Positions 16,838-25,407 of a DNA stretch of 64,000 bases are shown here, one piece after another. Below the pieces are notes generated by a model. It had not been told where the DNA came from. It did not search any database and was given only the letters and a program-made list of their open reading frames with translations. A program made the position numbers and the translations under genes. This stretch comes from Aminobacter niigataensis (GTDB lineage Bacteria > Pseudomonadota > Alphaproteobacteria > Rhizobiales > Rhizobiaceae). Location: assembly GCF_014200015.1 (NCBI RefSeq), contig NZ_JACHOT010000001.1, positions 124,001 to 188,000 of the forward strand, given 5' to 3'. Position 1 is the first letter of the stretch, and each line of letters begins with the position of its first letter.

Positions 16838-17449
16838 ATGACCACGATCTACGGAATGACCGACAGCGGCAATTGCTACAAGCCACGCCTGCTCATGGCA
16901 AAGCTTGGGCGGCCTTTCACCCATGTCGAAACCAGTTCGCGTGACGGCACAACGCGTTCACCCGGCTATCTTGCCAAGAACGCCAACGGCAAGGTGCCGC
17001 TGCTCGAGCTGGACGACGGCCGCTTTCTTGCCGAATCGAATGCCATCCTGCTGCATCTGGCCGAGGGCACCCGGCTGTTGCCGGCCGATGCCTATGAGCG
17101 GGCGCTCGTCTACCAATGGCTGTTTTTCGAGCAATACAGCCATGAGCCCTATGTCGCGGTACGGCGCTCGCTGTACGTTTATCCCGAGCGGGCGGCGCAG
17201 GCGACGCCGGAACGCCTGGCGTCTTTGCTGGAGAGCGGCAACAAGGCGCTCGGCGTGATGGAAGTCCAACTGGCCAAGACGCCGTTCCTGGCGAGCAATG
17301 CTATAAGCGTCGCCGACATCGCGCTCTACGCCTACACGCATGATGCTGGCACGGGCGGCTTTGAGTTGGCGAATTTCCCGGCGGTGAGTGCCTGGCTTGA
17401 CCGCGTCCGGGCCGACCCTGGCCACGTGCCGATCGGCTGGCTGCCCTGA
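16838..17449 (+). CDS. Glutathione S-transferase family protein
   Basis: The 203-residue cytosolic protein has an N-terminal thioredoxin fold (MTTIYGMTDSGNCYKPRLLMAKLGRPFTHVE), the cis-proline element GKVPLLELDDGRFLAESNAILLHLAEGT that holds glutathione, and an all-helical C-terminal domain with ISVADIALYAYTHDA (N-capping box). Ser10/Cys13 in TDSGNC could be the catalytic residue, as in beta-type bacterial GSTs. Substrate is unknown. It stands alone and ends in a strong hairpin at 17475. Confidence 0.92.
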   Translation: MTTIYGMTDSGNCYKPRLLMAKLGRPFTHVETSSRDGTTRSPGYLAKNANGKVPLLELDDGRFLAESNAILLHLAEGTRLLPADAYERALVYQWLFFEQYSHEPYVAVRRSLYVYPERAAQATPERLASLLESGNKALGVMEVQLAKTPFLASNAISVADIALYAYTHDAGTGGFELANFPAVSAWLDRVRADPGHVPIGWLP

Positions 17450-17474
17450 TCAGGCTTGGTGCTGCAAATAAGAA

Positions 17475-17508
17475 GGCCCGGAGATCGGTTCGATCTCCGG
17501 GCCTTTCG
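17475..17508. terminator. Intrinsic terminator of the GST gene
   Basis: AAGGCCCGGAGATC and GATCTCCGGGCCTT pair around five bases, followed by T residues; it lies 25 bases past the stop codon. Confidence 0.85.
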
Positions 17509-17569
17509 TATCTCCGGTGAGACTGGCTCGCGCTAATCCGCAATCCTTGCCCTGTCCGTCAAAAACAAA

Positions 17570-17594
17570 AAGGCGGGGTGTAACCCCGCCTTCC
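17570..17594 (-). terminator. Intrinsic terminator of the cspA transcript
   Basis: The stem AAGGCGGGG / CCCCGCCTT is followed, on the minus strand, by TTTTTGTTTTTG. It lies 155 bases beyond the cold-shock gene stop, implying a long 3' untranslated region. Confidence 0.8.
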
Positions 17595-17749
17595 GCTGTC
17601 AGCAGCTGATCCTGGATCCTTTGGCCCGTGGCTCACGGCAATCTGCCGCATCGTCCTTCAGGTTTTGGGTCCGGCGCGCTTGTCGCGCTGCCGCCAGTAC
17701 ATCCGTGACTTGCTACGCAATCGGAGCTTTCGCTCCCGCGCGCCTTAAA

Positions 17750-17959
17750 TCAGACTGCCTTGAGAGCTCCGGCAGACGAGCGGCCCGTACGACGGTCCTG
17801 CTCGATCTCGAAGCTGATCTTCTGGCCATCGGCCAGCGAGCCCATGCCCGAACGCTCGACAGCGGAGATGTGGACGAATACGTCCGCGCCACCTGCGTCG
17901 GGCTGAATGAAGCCGAAGCCCTTGGTTGCGTTGAACCACTTAACGGTGCCAGTTGCCAT
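17750..17959 (-). CDS. cspA: Cold-shock protein, CspA family
   Basis: The 69-residue OB-fold protein begins [21 protein letters not shown] and includes [13 protein letters not shown], the RNP1 and RNP2 nucleic-acid-binding motifs, then [19 protein letters not shown]. It acts as an RNA chaperone in the cytoplasm. ATG at 17959 has AAGGAT upstream; a longer open frame upstream is not part of the gene. Long untranslated regions on both sides are typical for csp genes and often carry temperature-responsive structure. Confidence 0.95.
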   Translation of the reverse strand: MATGTVKWFNATKGFGFIQPDAGGADVFVHISAVERSGMGSLADGQKISFEIEQDRRTGRSSAGALKAV

Positions 17960-18342
17960 TGCGATAATCCTTGTCGTCTGCAGTTTGGTCTTGATCAAGC
18001 TATGTGCCCGACCCGTGATATCGAAATTTTGGAGATAGACGTCTGCAAACGCGAGTGTGTCGCGGGGCACGGATCTGTCGGCCGAAATATCAACGGGAGC
18101 GATATACGGGCAATTGTCGTTCAACGCAAGCCCTTCCTGTTGCGGGATGCTCGAAAGCGGCATCAATAGTCATGCAACCATGGCGGGCGAAAAGTGTTAT
18201 ATTGCTTGGCGTTACAGCGTCGTGGATTGGAGAATGCGCAAGCCACGCTGCAGCCCCTTGTATCGCAGCATCAACCTGAAATCCGATTCCCGTCATCGGG
18301 TTGATGCGTGAGTGCCGCTGCCGAAGTCTTCGGAGAACTGTC

Positions 18343-18672
18343 ATGAAAATCATTCTGCTTGCTGCTTGCCTGACTCTGTTTGCGGCCGAGGCCCAGGCCG
18401 TCTCGCGCTATATTTCGACCAGCATGAGCTGCGCCCAGGTGCAGGGCGCCGTGCGCGGCGAAGGCGTGGCGATCCTGCGCTGGACGTCGCCAACCTCGGG
18501 TGTGCCGCGCTACGACCGCTATGTCAGGAACGACCGCTTCTGCCCGTCGGGCCAGGAGGCGCGGCGGGCCTATGTGCCAACCGCCGATGCGAGATCGTGC
18601 CCGGTCTACAATTGCAAGCAGATTGAGCGCGATCGATTCTTCTTCAAGCGCCGGCTGTTCCCGCACAATTGA
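18343..18672 (+). CDS. Small exported cysteine-containing protein
   Basis: The 109-residue product has a clear signal peptide, MKIILLAACLTLFAAEAQA, after a GGAGAA ribosome-binding site. The mature protein has four cysteines (MSCAQVQ, RFCPSG, SCPVYNC) in a pattern compatible with disulfides, and a basic C-terminus (RFFFKRRLFPHN). No catalytic motif is seen and I do not recognise a named family. It is likely periplasmic and of unknown function. Confidence 0.8.
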   Translation: MKIILLAACLTLFAAEAQAVSRYISTSMSCAQVQGAVRGEGVAILRWTSPTSGVPRYDRYVRNDRFCPSGQEARRAYVPTADARSCPVYNCKQIERDRFFFKRRLFPHN

Positions 18673-18762
18673 GCGCCGGCTCCGTGCCGAGGTAGCCTTG
18701 CCCATTCCGCTCCGACCGGGATGGGCGCGCTACCGTGCATATGCATGACCCTGTTTGCGATC

Positions 18763-19350
18763 TTAGAAGCCGAACGATGCCTGTGCTGCCGGCGGCGGGC
18801 CGACGTGGACGCCTTCCAGCACCAGCATCTTTTCCTTCATCAGCGAGCCGCCGGTTGCCGAGAAGCCGCCGATCTTGCCGCCGGCCGCCAGGATGCGGTG
18901 GCACGGGATGACCAGGGGGATCGGATTGCTGCCGAGTGCTGCGCCGGTTTCGCGAAACAGGCCCTTGTGCCCGGCCTTCTCGGCCAGCCCGCCATAGGTG
19001 GTGGTTTCGCCGTGATGGAGATTTCTGGCTGCGGCATAGATATCCTTGCGAAAATCGTCGACGCCGGCGAGGTCGACCGGTACGTCGGAGAAATCGACAT
19101 CGGTGCCTTCGGCATAGCGCCTGATGTCGGCGACGAGAGCAGCAATCCATGCCGGAGCAATTCGGTCAGTGTCGAGGGTTGCTGCGTCCGTGCCGGCCAG
19201 GCGCAACAAGCGCCGTTCGGCTGCCGCATGGGTCTTTTCGGGCAGGCAGACGCGGGTCAGGCCGGCATCGCTCCAGGCGAGCGCCATGAAGCCGAGCGCT
19301 GTTTCGAACACCGCATGACCGGGCAAGGGCAAGGAAATGGCGCTGTCCAC
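18763..19350 (-). CDS. ogt: Methylated-DNA-protein-cysteine methyltransferase
   Basis: This suicide repair protein removes alkyl groups from O6-alkylguanine in DNA. The 195-residue product has the acceptor site IPCHRI in GSNPIPLVIPCHRILAAGGKIGGFS and the DNA-binding TTYGGLAEKAGHKG helix region. It has the length of Ogt and lacks the Ada N-terminal zinc domain. GTG at 19350 has AAAGGAACTGAT before it and gives a normal N-terminus; an ATG at 19404 would add 18 residues. Confidence 0.92.
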   Translation of the reverse strand: MDSAISLPLPGHAVFETALGFMALAWSDAGLTRVCLPEKTHAAAERRLLRLAGTDAATLDTDRIAPAWIAALVADIRRYAEGTDVDFSDVPVDLAGVDDFRKDIYAAARNLHHGETTTYGGLAEKAGHKGLFRETGAALGSNPIPLVIPCHRILAAGGKIGGFSATGGSLMKEKMLVLEGVHVGPPPAAQASFGF

Positions 19351-19517
19351 ATCAGTTCCTTTCGTCGAAGCATTCGTTGCGAAATCGGTACATATCGGGA
19401 ACATTTTCGCACGATCTGCGGCCCTATGCCACCCGAAAACCGCATCCGCCTGTGGATTGCCCGGGCCGGGGCCTTCATGTAAGGAGGTTCGGGCGGGACG
19501 AAATCATTAACCAGAGT

Positions 19518-20534
19518 GTGCATTTGCCGGCGATAAAGACCCATCTGCTGATCTCGGCGGCATTGGCGACGGCTCTGCTGTCGGGCTGCCAGACAAACAC
19601 AGCGGCGCTTTCCACAGACCTTTCGACAGGCGCGGACGTTGCCTTGAGCGCCGATACGAGCCTTGCCCCATCTACCGGGGCCGATCTCGCTCTGCCTGAG
19701 ACGGTTGCCGTGGTGCCGACCTCGTTTGCCGCGGTCGAAGCGTCGCCGGCAACGGCCGTGCTTGCAGCTGCAGCGATCGAGCCCGATGCATCGGATGTCA
19801 CCGTTGCCGCTGCCGCGACCGCCCCGGCGGCTGGGAGCGTCGCCGTCGCAACTGCATCTGAAGCCGCCAAGACACCGGCGACCACTGCACCGGCACCTGC
19901 CGCTGCGCCCGTCGTTGCTGCTGCCAAGGCTCCGGTCGACCCGATGACAGCGCCGATGGCCGGTGGCGATATCGTTGCCGCCGCCAGCGACCCCAAGCTT
20001 TCCGGCGCGTTCCCGCCGGCGCCGACGCTTGCCGACTACGCCCTGCCGGCCAAGGCGCCGGTGCCGAAGAGCTATCAGGTGGCGTCGCTCGGCACTGTCG
20101 CGCCCGAAAGCTTCGCCACCTCGTCCTATGCCGCGCCCGACAGCCCGGCGCTGGCCTCGCGCGGCAAGATCGATGAACTGATCTCGAAATACGCGGCCCT
20201 TTACGAAGTGCCGGAGAAGCTGGTGCGGCGTGTCGTCAACCGCGAGAGCACCTTCAATCCGCTGGCCTATAACAGGGGTCACTGGGGGCTGATGCAGATC
20301 AAGCACGCGACGGCGCGCGGCATGGGCTATGACGGCCCGGCCAACGGCCTGCTCGACGCCGAGACCAACCTGAAATTCGCCGTCAAATACCTGCGCGGCG
20401 CCTTCATGGTCGCCGACGGCAATGAGGACCAGGCCGACAAGCTCTACCAGAGCGGCTATTATTACCACGCCAAGCGCAAGGGCCTGCTCGACGAGACCGG
20501 GCTCGGCCGCGACCGCGCGCGCCACCGCGGCTGA
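19518..20534 (+). CDS. Lipoprotein lytic transglycosylase (SLT fold)
   Basis: A probable lipoprotein: a signal peptide with lipobox LLSGC starts the sequence, followed by about 150 residues of low-complexity Ala/Thr/Pro/Val linker and a C-terminal SLT domain. The domain has the catalytic glutamate in RVVNRESTFNPLAYN, then GHWGLMQIKHATARGMGYDG and LRGAFMVADGNEDQA. It would cleave peptidoglycan between MurNAc and GlcNAc from the periplasmic side of a membrane. The start is uncertain: GTG at 19518 is chosen because the signal peptide follows at once, but no well-placed ribosome-binding site is visible. Confidence 0.85.
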   Translation: MHLPAIKTHLLISAALATALLSGCQTNTAALSTDLSTGADVALSADTSLAPSTGADLALPETVAVVPTSFAAVEASPATAVLAAAAIEPDASDVTVAAAATAPAAGSVAVATASEAAKTPATTAPAPAAAPVVAAAKAPVDPMTAPMAGGDIVAAASDPKLSGAFPPAPTLADYALPAKAPVPKSYQVASLGTVAPESFATSSYAAPDSPALASRGKIDELISKYAALYEVPEKLVRRVVNRESTFNPLAYNRGHWGLMQIKHATARGMGYDGPANGLLDAETNLKFAVKYLRGAFMVADGNEDQADKLYQSGYYYHAKRKGLLDETGLGRDRARHRG

Positions 20535-20537
20535 CAC

Positions 20538-21023
20538 ATGCCTTCGCCGCAAGGTGACAACGACGTTCGCCTGCGCAAGGTGCTGGGCGGCGAACCGTAT
20601 ACCCCGCAATGGCCCGACGGTTTTGCGATGCGGACGTTCCAGGCGTCCGACGCCCGGGCTTTGCACGATCTGCTCGAGCTTGCCTTCGACGACGGCTTGA
20701 ACGGCCCGTTCGATGTCTGGTGGCCCAGGCTCGCCGATGACGCTGAGTTCGATCCCGGCCTGTGTTTCCTCGTCCACGACAGCAGCGGGCGGCTGGCCGG
20801 TGCGGCACAATGCTGGAACGGCGGCTTCGTCAAGGACCTTGCCGTGCACCCCGACTTTCGCGGCAAGGGCATTGCCGAGGCGCTGATGCGGCAGGTGTTT
20901 GCGGCCTTCGCGGCGCGCGGGACCGGCCATGTCGACCTCAAGACCAACCGCTTCGGCAACGCCGCCGCCTATCGGCTCTATCTCCGGCTCGGCATGACCG
21001 AGGTCGACTGGTCGGGAGAGTAA
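20538..21023 (+). CDS. GNAT-family N-acetyltransferase
   Basis: The 161-residue protein starts three bases after the transglycosylase stop, so the two are probably co-transcribed. The acetyl-CoA-binding motif VKDLAVHPDFRGKGIAEALMRQVF is the GNAT motif A (Q/R-x-x-G-x-G/A), and FGNAAAYRLYLRLGMTEVDW is motif B. FEC: the N-terminal FAMRTFQASDARALHDLLE is also typical. Acceptor substrate unknown; the coupling could mean modification of a cell-wall product but this is speculative. Confidence 0.87.
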   Translation: MPSPQGDNDVRLRKVLGGEPYTPQWPDGFAMRTFQASDARALHDLLELAFDDGLNGPFDVWWPRLADDAEFDPGLCFLVHDSSGRLAGAAQCWNGGFVKDLAVHPDFRGKGIAEALMRQVFAAFAARGTGHVDLKTNRFGNAAAYRLYLRLGMTEVDWSGE

Positions 21024-21130
21024 CGTACAACCATTAGTATACATCAATTGATATATGCTATTCTAGATTGCGATAATTCGCGATCGGCATTACGCTGTTC
21101 CCCTTCACGCCAGTCAGGGGAGGCACTTTC

Positions 21131-22777
21131 ATGGCCGGGCCGAATCTCAGGGAGCGTAGCAGGCACGGCTTCGTCAGCCGGCAGATCTTGGCGGAGGGCG
21201 CGGTCATTGCCGCGGCGCGAGCGGCGCCGGCCGCGGTGTCGCCGCTGGCCGTCGGCGGCGCGCAGGGCGAAACCTTCTTCGACTTCATGTTCGGCGAGCT
21301 GCGCGGCCAGGGGCTGACCGCCACGGACGCCGACCTGCTCGCACTCGCCAACGCCATGGTGGAGCCGGACCTCGCCCCCGGCGACCCCGCTCAGGCGGGG
21401 CTCGACAATCCCGACATTCCCGCCGGCTTTACCTATCTCGGCCAGTTCGTCGACCACGACATCACGCTGGACCTGACGCCGCTGAGCGAGGCGATGGCGG
21501 ACCCCGAGATGACGCGCAACTTCCGCACGCCGGGGCTCGACCTCGACTGCGTCTATGGCGCCGGGCCGGGGCCGCACCGCTTCCTGTTTGCGCGGGGGCC
21601 AAATGCCGACGGCCAGGTGGTCGATACGCCGAAGCTGCTGCTCGGCGCTGCCGAGGTGTCGATCGAGAATCCCGACCGGCCCGGCCAGCAGGTGCCGCAG
21701 CTGCCCAACGACCTGCAGCGCAACGCGCAGGGCGTGGCGCTGATCGGCGATCACCGCAACGACGAGAACCTGATCGTCGCGCAGATCCATCTCGCCTTCC
21801 TGAAGTTCCACAACGCTGTGGTCGACCACCTCAAGGGCACGGTGCCCGACGACAGGCTGTTTGCCGAGGCGGCGCGGACGGTGCGCTGGCACTACCAGTG
21901 GATGGTGCTGCACGACTGGGTCGAGCGGCTGACCGAGCCGGGCATCGTCGCCCGGATCCTGCATGAGGGGCGAAAATTCTACCGCTTCAAGACCAAGCCG
22001 TTCATGCCGTGGGAGTTTTCCGGCGCCGTCTACCGGCTCGGCCATTCGATGGTCAGGCCGCGCTACAACCACAACCGCATCTTCCGCACGCCCGAGCCGC
22101 ACCTGGCCGAAGGCACGTTCAATTTCTTCTTCCGCTTCACCAACCTGTCGGGCGGGCTCGACAGCGGCACGCCGGGGCAGGGCACGTTCCCGAGCAACTG
22201 GGTGATCGACTGGCGGCGCTATTTCGACCTGCCGGCGCCCGACGCCATCAAGGCCGAGTTCAATCATTCGCGCCGGCTGGATCCGCTGCTGGCCGGCGCG
22301 TTGCACCGGCTGCCCGGGGCGGAGTCCGGCTCGGCCAAGGCAAGCCTTGCCTTCCGCAACCTCAGGCGCGGGGTGCAGATCGGGCTGCCGTCGGGCCAGG
22401 CCGTGGCCGCGCTGATACGCCGGAAGATCGCCTTCGACCCGATCTCGCCGGCCGAGATCGCCACCGGGCCGGACGGCGCGGTGGCGAAGTCGCTCGGCTT
22501 CGACGCCAAGACGCCGCTCTGGTACTACATCCTCAAGGAAGCCGAGCTGCGCGGCGCGGGCAGGCGGCTCGGCCCGGTGGGCGGACGCATCGTCGCCGAG
22601 GTGTTTATCGGCCTCGTCCAGGGCGACGAGGGATCCTATCTCTCCGACCCCGCATGGACGCCGCATCTGCCGGCTGATGTGCCCGGCACGTTCTTCATGG
22701 CCGATTTGCTGAAGTTCGTCGCTGCCTGGGAGAGCCCCGCCGACCCGGACAAGAGCCTGAACCCGGTGGGTGACTGA
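21131..22777 (+). CDS. Animal-type haem peroxidase
   Basis: The 548-residue protein belongs to the peroxidase-cyclooxygenase superfamily, rare in bacteria. Distal histidine is His109 in LGQFVDHDITLD, the distal Arg/Glu pair lies in GDHRNDEN (Arg209, Glu212), and the proximal haem-ligand histidine is His305 in VYRLGHSMVRPRY. These spacings match the bacterial peroxidockerin/peroxicin-type enzymes. It may oxidise halides or phenols with peroxide. No signal peptide is evident; RSRHGFVSRQIL at the start is basic but not a Tat motif. Codons are very GC-rich. It ends next to a mosaic repeat. Confidence 0.88.
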   Translation: MAGPNLRERSRHGFVSRQILAEGAVIAAARAAPAAVSPLAVGGAQGETFFDFMFGELRGQGLTATDADLLALANAMVEPDLAPGDPAQAGLDNPDIPAGFTYLGQFVDHDITLDLTPLSEAMADPEMTRNFRTPGLDLDCVYGAGPGPHRFLFARGPNADGQVVDTPKLLLGAAEVSIENPDRPGQQVPQLPNDLQRNAQGVALIGDHRNDENLIVAQIHLAFLKFHNAVVDHLKGTVPDDRLFAEAARTVRWHYQWMVLHDWVERLTEPGIVARILHEGRKFYRFKTKPFMPWEFSGAVYRLGHSMVRPRYNHNRIFRTPEPHLAEGTFNFFFRFTNLSGGLDSGTPGQGTFPSNWVIDWRRYFDLPAPDAIKAEFNHSRRLDPLLAGALHRLPGAESGSAKASLAFRNLRRGVQIGLPSGQAVAALIRRKIAFDPISPAEIATGPDGAVAKSLGFDAKTPLWYYILKEAELRGAGRRLGPVGGRIVAEVFIGLVQGDEGSYLSDPAWTPHLPADVPGTFFMADLLKFVAAWESPADPDKSLNPVGD

Positions 22778-22795
22778 GGGGTGACATGTCCGTTC

Positions 22796-23061
22796 CTTCT
22801 CCCCGTGTGGGAGAAGGTGCCTGAACGAAGTGAAGGCGGATGAGGGGTGCTGGGCGGAGTGGGGCGTTTCCGAACTCCCGACGAAATCCATTTCTCCATC
22901 CTCTCATTCCTTCCAACACCCCTCATCCGACCTCGCTTCGCTCGGCCACCACCCGGCCTTCCGCTATGGCTTCGGGCGTTCGTCGTTGGAAAAGCCAAAT
23001 CGTTGGCTTTTCCTGGCCTTCGGCCACCACTCCTCACCCCACAAGGGGAGACGGGGAGTTC
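22796..23061. repeat. Mosaic palindromic intergenic repeat, copy A
   Basis: This non-coding element closely matches 46915-47175. Both copies begin with a CTCCCC...GGGAGAAGG hairpin, then GGATGAGGGGTGCTGGG, and both end with ACACCCCTCATC-type inverse sequence and a shared block of about 50 nearly identical bases containing GCCAAATCGTTGGCTTTTCC and GGCCTTCGGCCACCACTCC. The overall inverted-repeat structure resembles rhizobial intergenic mosaic elements. It is probably a non-autonomous mobile repeat. Confidence 0.75.
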
Positions 23062-23610
23062 GCGCACTTCATCCGCGCCACGCTCGCCTTCGCGCCTGGC
23101 CATTGTCATCCTTCGACAAGCTCAGGATGAGGAAGTTCGGGAAGCGGGGCGCGGGGCCGTGCCTGCCGAATGCTAAATGGTGGCGCGAACCCGCGCACCG
23201 CCGGCGATTTCCGTTCCCGTCCGTTCCGCTTCCGGGGCATCGGGCATTTTCGCCCATGCCCCCACTAGCGCATCGTCCAGCGCACCCGGGCCGTAGTGCC
23301 CGAGGGGGAACCCTTGGACGGAACCTCCCCGGACCATGAGCCACGTTAGCCCACAATCGGAGGCGCCGGTTCCTCCCCGCATGCCACCGTCGCGACCGGC
23401 GTTCCCGCGGGAGGAACTGGCGATGATTGTACGGGAGGTTCTTGGGGCGTGGAAAAGAGGGGTGGGTCTATCCACGCGGATTGCTGACAGATGGTGACAA
23501 GGGCAGCACGGTATGCTGACATTTTTGGCTCAAGCTTACTTTTCTCGGTCTTGTTGACATAATTAAGAAAATGCCTGAAGGTGACCCGGTAGATTCGGAG
23601 CAATTGAGAT
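23062..23610. other. Intergenic stretch of accessory DNA without a confident gene
   Basis: The first part (about 23108-23135) includes CTTCGACAAGCTCAGGATGA, a widespread bacterial intergenic repeat unit. From 23173 to about 23475 a minus-strand frame of 50-100 codons is open but has no good start or family, so it may be a gene remnant. From about 23480 the base composition turns AT-rich, marking the start of the acquired module downstream. Confidence 0.5.
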
Positions 23611-24207
23611 ATGACCGGTGTTCTGCCTTGGGAAATGCATCCTGACCTGACTGAAGATCGCTTGGCTAAGGTGGCCGAATTGATCTGTCGGGGACGAAAT
23701 GATGCCGTGCTATGGCAAAATGAAGAAATTGGCGATGATAGCTGGGTGCTCGGATGTCGGGCATTTCAAGCATGCCGACATCAAATTATTTCTGCCGAAG
23801 CTAATGGTGATTTCCCATGGCTGTCAGTTGCGGACAATTCAAAGCATCTTGTCTTTAGTATAGGCGCGGTTCCAGTTCGCTTCTACCGTGGATTAGCTGA
23901 GGAACCGACGTCTAGAACAATGCGTCAATCTTTCCCAGAGCTGCAGCAAATGTCAATGTTATTTCCTGGTGAGGAGGCCGGTCAGCTTCTTTATCGCTTT
24001 GCTGTTGAGACTGATATTGACGGCACTGTGACCTCAATCAAGTTCGTTGGTCTGCTCGGGGAAACCGCAAAACTAATTTGGGAGGTACCATTAGTTGCTA
24101 GCGTTGGCGCTCCAATTTCGATAAACGCGCCTGCTGACGGCGTGGAGCTGGACTCGCCAGTTGTCGGTCTACCCAAGACTGACGCAGGCACGGCGGCCGC
24201 TGGTTAG
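23611..24207 (+). CDS. Hypothetical protein, partner of the XRE-ImmA gene
   Basis: The 198-residue protein opens MTGVLPWEMHPDLTEDRLAKVAELICRGRNDAVLWQNEEIGDDSW after a GGAG ribosome-binding site. No catalytic motif, signal peptide or membrane segment is seen. It reads as a compact mixed alpha/beta protein (SKHLVFSIGAVPVRFYRG, LLYRFAVETDIDGTVTSIKFVGL). Codon use is distinctly less GC-biased than the surrounding core genes. It lies 65 bases upstream of, and on the same strand as, the XRE-ImmA regulator, so the two probably form one transferred unit. I do not recognise the family; regulated effector, toxin or substrate are all possible. Confidence 0.75.
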   Translation: MTGVLPWEMHPDLTEDRLAKVAELICRGRNDAVLWQNEEIGDDSWVLGCRAFQACRHQIISAEANGDFPWLSVADNSKHLVFSIGAVPVRFYRGLAEEPTSRTMRQSFPELQQMSMLFPGEEAGQLLYRFAVETDIDGTVTSIKFVGLLGETAKLIWEVPLVASVGAPISINAPADGVELDSPVVGLPKTDAGTAAAG

Positions 24208-24272
24208 GCTGCTAAGCGGCAATTCAAGATCAGCTGAGTGATGAGAAATCATCTGACTGTCAGGCACTACGA

Positions 24273-25391
24273 ATGCAACACAATGGGCTCAGGTTCGACG
24301 GCGAACAACTGCGATTGGCTCGGCTCACGTTTGGCTTGTCGTTGGAGCAAATCGCAACTGAAGTGTCGGCGACGCGGCAGTACATCCACCAGCTAGAGAC
24401 TGGAGCAAGGTCACCTGCGGACGGAATGATCGAGGCGCTTGCTGATGCTCTCGGAGTGCAGTCCAAGTTCTTCTTTATGACCGGGGCCTCCAACGTAGGG
24501 CCCGAGCAATGCCATTTTCGGAAACAACTTACCACGCCAGCTTCGGTGACCAGTCAAGTATTGGCGCGTGGTACACTGCTGGATAGGCTTGCTGAGCAAT
24601 TGGGCCACCGACTCAGCCTCCCTTCGGTGAACTTTCCTGACATTCCGGTAGACAGTCTGGACGACGTTGAGCGTGCGGCTGAAGAAACGCGACGGTATTG
24701 GCGCTTGGGTTCCGACGGCCCGATCACAAACATGACTCGTGTTGTGGAAAATGCTGGAGCTATCGTCACCTACTTCCATGGCCTGTCGGAACGTGTGGAT
24801 GCTCTATCCATGGATCGCCCGAGGCCAATTATTGTCAGGAGCGACGCCAAGGCGAGTCTATGTCGACAGCGTTTCGATCTCGCGCACGAGTGTGGCCACT
24901 TGGTTATGCATCGTGGGGTGGAAACGGGTGACAAGAGAACCGAGACTCAGGCGCATTTTTTCGCAGGTGCGTTCCTTTTTCCTCGTGGCGCCTTTTTGCG
25001 CGACTATCCACGAGGCCGATCGCTGAATTGGGCGGTTTTGTTCCAGCTAAAATTACGTTGGAAAATTTCAGTTCGAGCTATGGTCCGAAGAGCATTTGAT
25101 CTTGGAGTGATTGATGCCGCTCAATATAGAACGGCGAACATTCAGATTGTTAAGACAGGTCAGGCAAAAAATGAGAAATACGATGACAAATTGCCACTCG
25201 ATCAGCCAGAGCTGCTCGATAAGGCTATAGATTTTCTAAGTAAAAATAGCCATCATGGCCTTCATACTTTGGCGGATGACATGGGGTTTGCAAGTGGAAT
25301 GTTTAAATTACTGACTGGAAATTCTCTTCATTCTGTGCGCCCAATTTTTGATGATCCAAAGGTGATCATGCTGGATTCCCGCAAGAGATAG
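24273..25391 (+). CDS. XRE-type HTH fused to ImmA/IrrE metallopeptidase
   Basis: The 372-residue protein has an N-terminal XRE/Cro helix-turn-helix (about residues 8-62, LRLARLTFGLSLEQIATEVSATRQYIHQLETG) and a zinc-peptidase domain with HECGH at 205-209 and the third-ligand region TETQAHFFAGAFLFP near 222-237. This architecture (COG2856) cleaves repressors or antitoxins, as ImmA does for ImmR and IrrE for DdrO. The C-terminal 100 residues are unassigned. Composition is AT-rich compared with the core genome. With its 198-residue partner it forms a likely stress-, phage- or toxin-antitoxin-type module; which one cannot be told. Confidence 0.9.
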   Translation: MQHNGLRFDGEQLRLARLTFGLSLEQIATEVSATRQYIHQLETGARSPADGMIEALADALGVQSKFFFMTGASNVGPEQCHFRKQLTTPASVTSQVLARGTLLDRLAEQLGHRLSLPSVNFPDIPVDSLDDVERAAEETRRYWRLGSDGPITNMTRVVENAGAIVTYFHGLSERVDALSMDRPRPIIVRSDAKASLCRQRFDLAHECGHLVMHRGVETGDKRTETQAHFFAGAFLFPRGAFLRDYPRGRSLNWAVLFQLKLRWKISVRAMVRRAFDLGVIDAAQYRTANIQIVKTGQAKNEKYDDKLPLDQPELLDKAIDFLSKNSHHGLHTLADDMGFASGMFKLLTGNSLHSVRPIFDDPKVIMLDSRKR

Positions 25392-25407
25392 TTAAGAAGG
25401 CCGGCGT

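Noticed and set aside
22796-23061. Palindromic GC-rich region as a terminator of the peroxidase gene
   Set aside because: Its near-identical copy at 46915 and absence of a T-run show it to be a dispersed repeat.
23173-23475. Minus-strand frame next to the AT-rich module
   Set aside because: No clear start, ribosome-binding site or family; mentioned only as a possible remnant.
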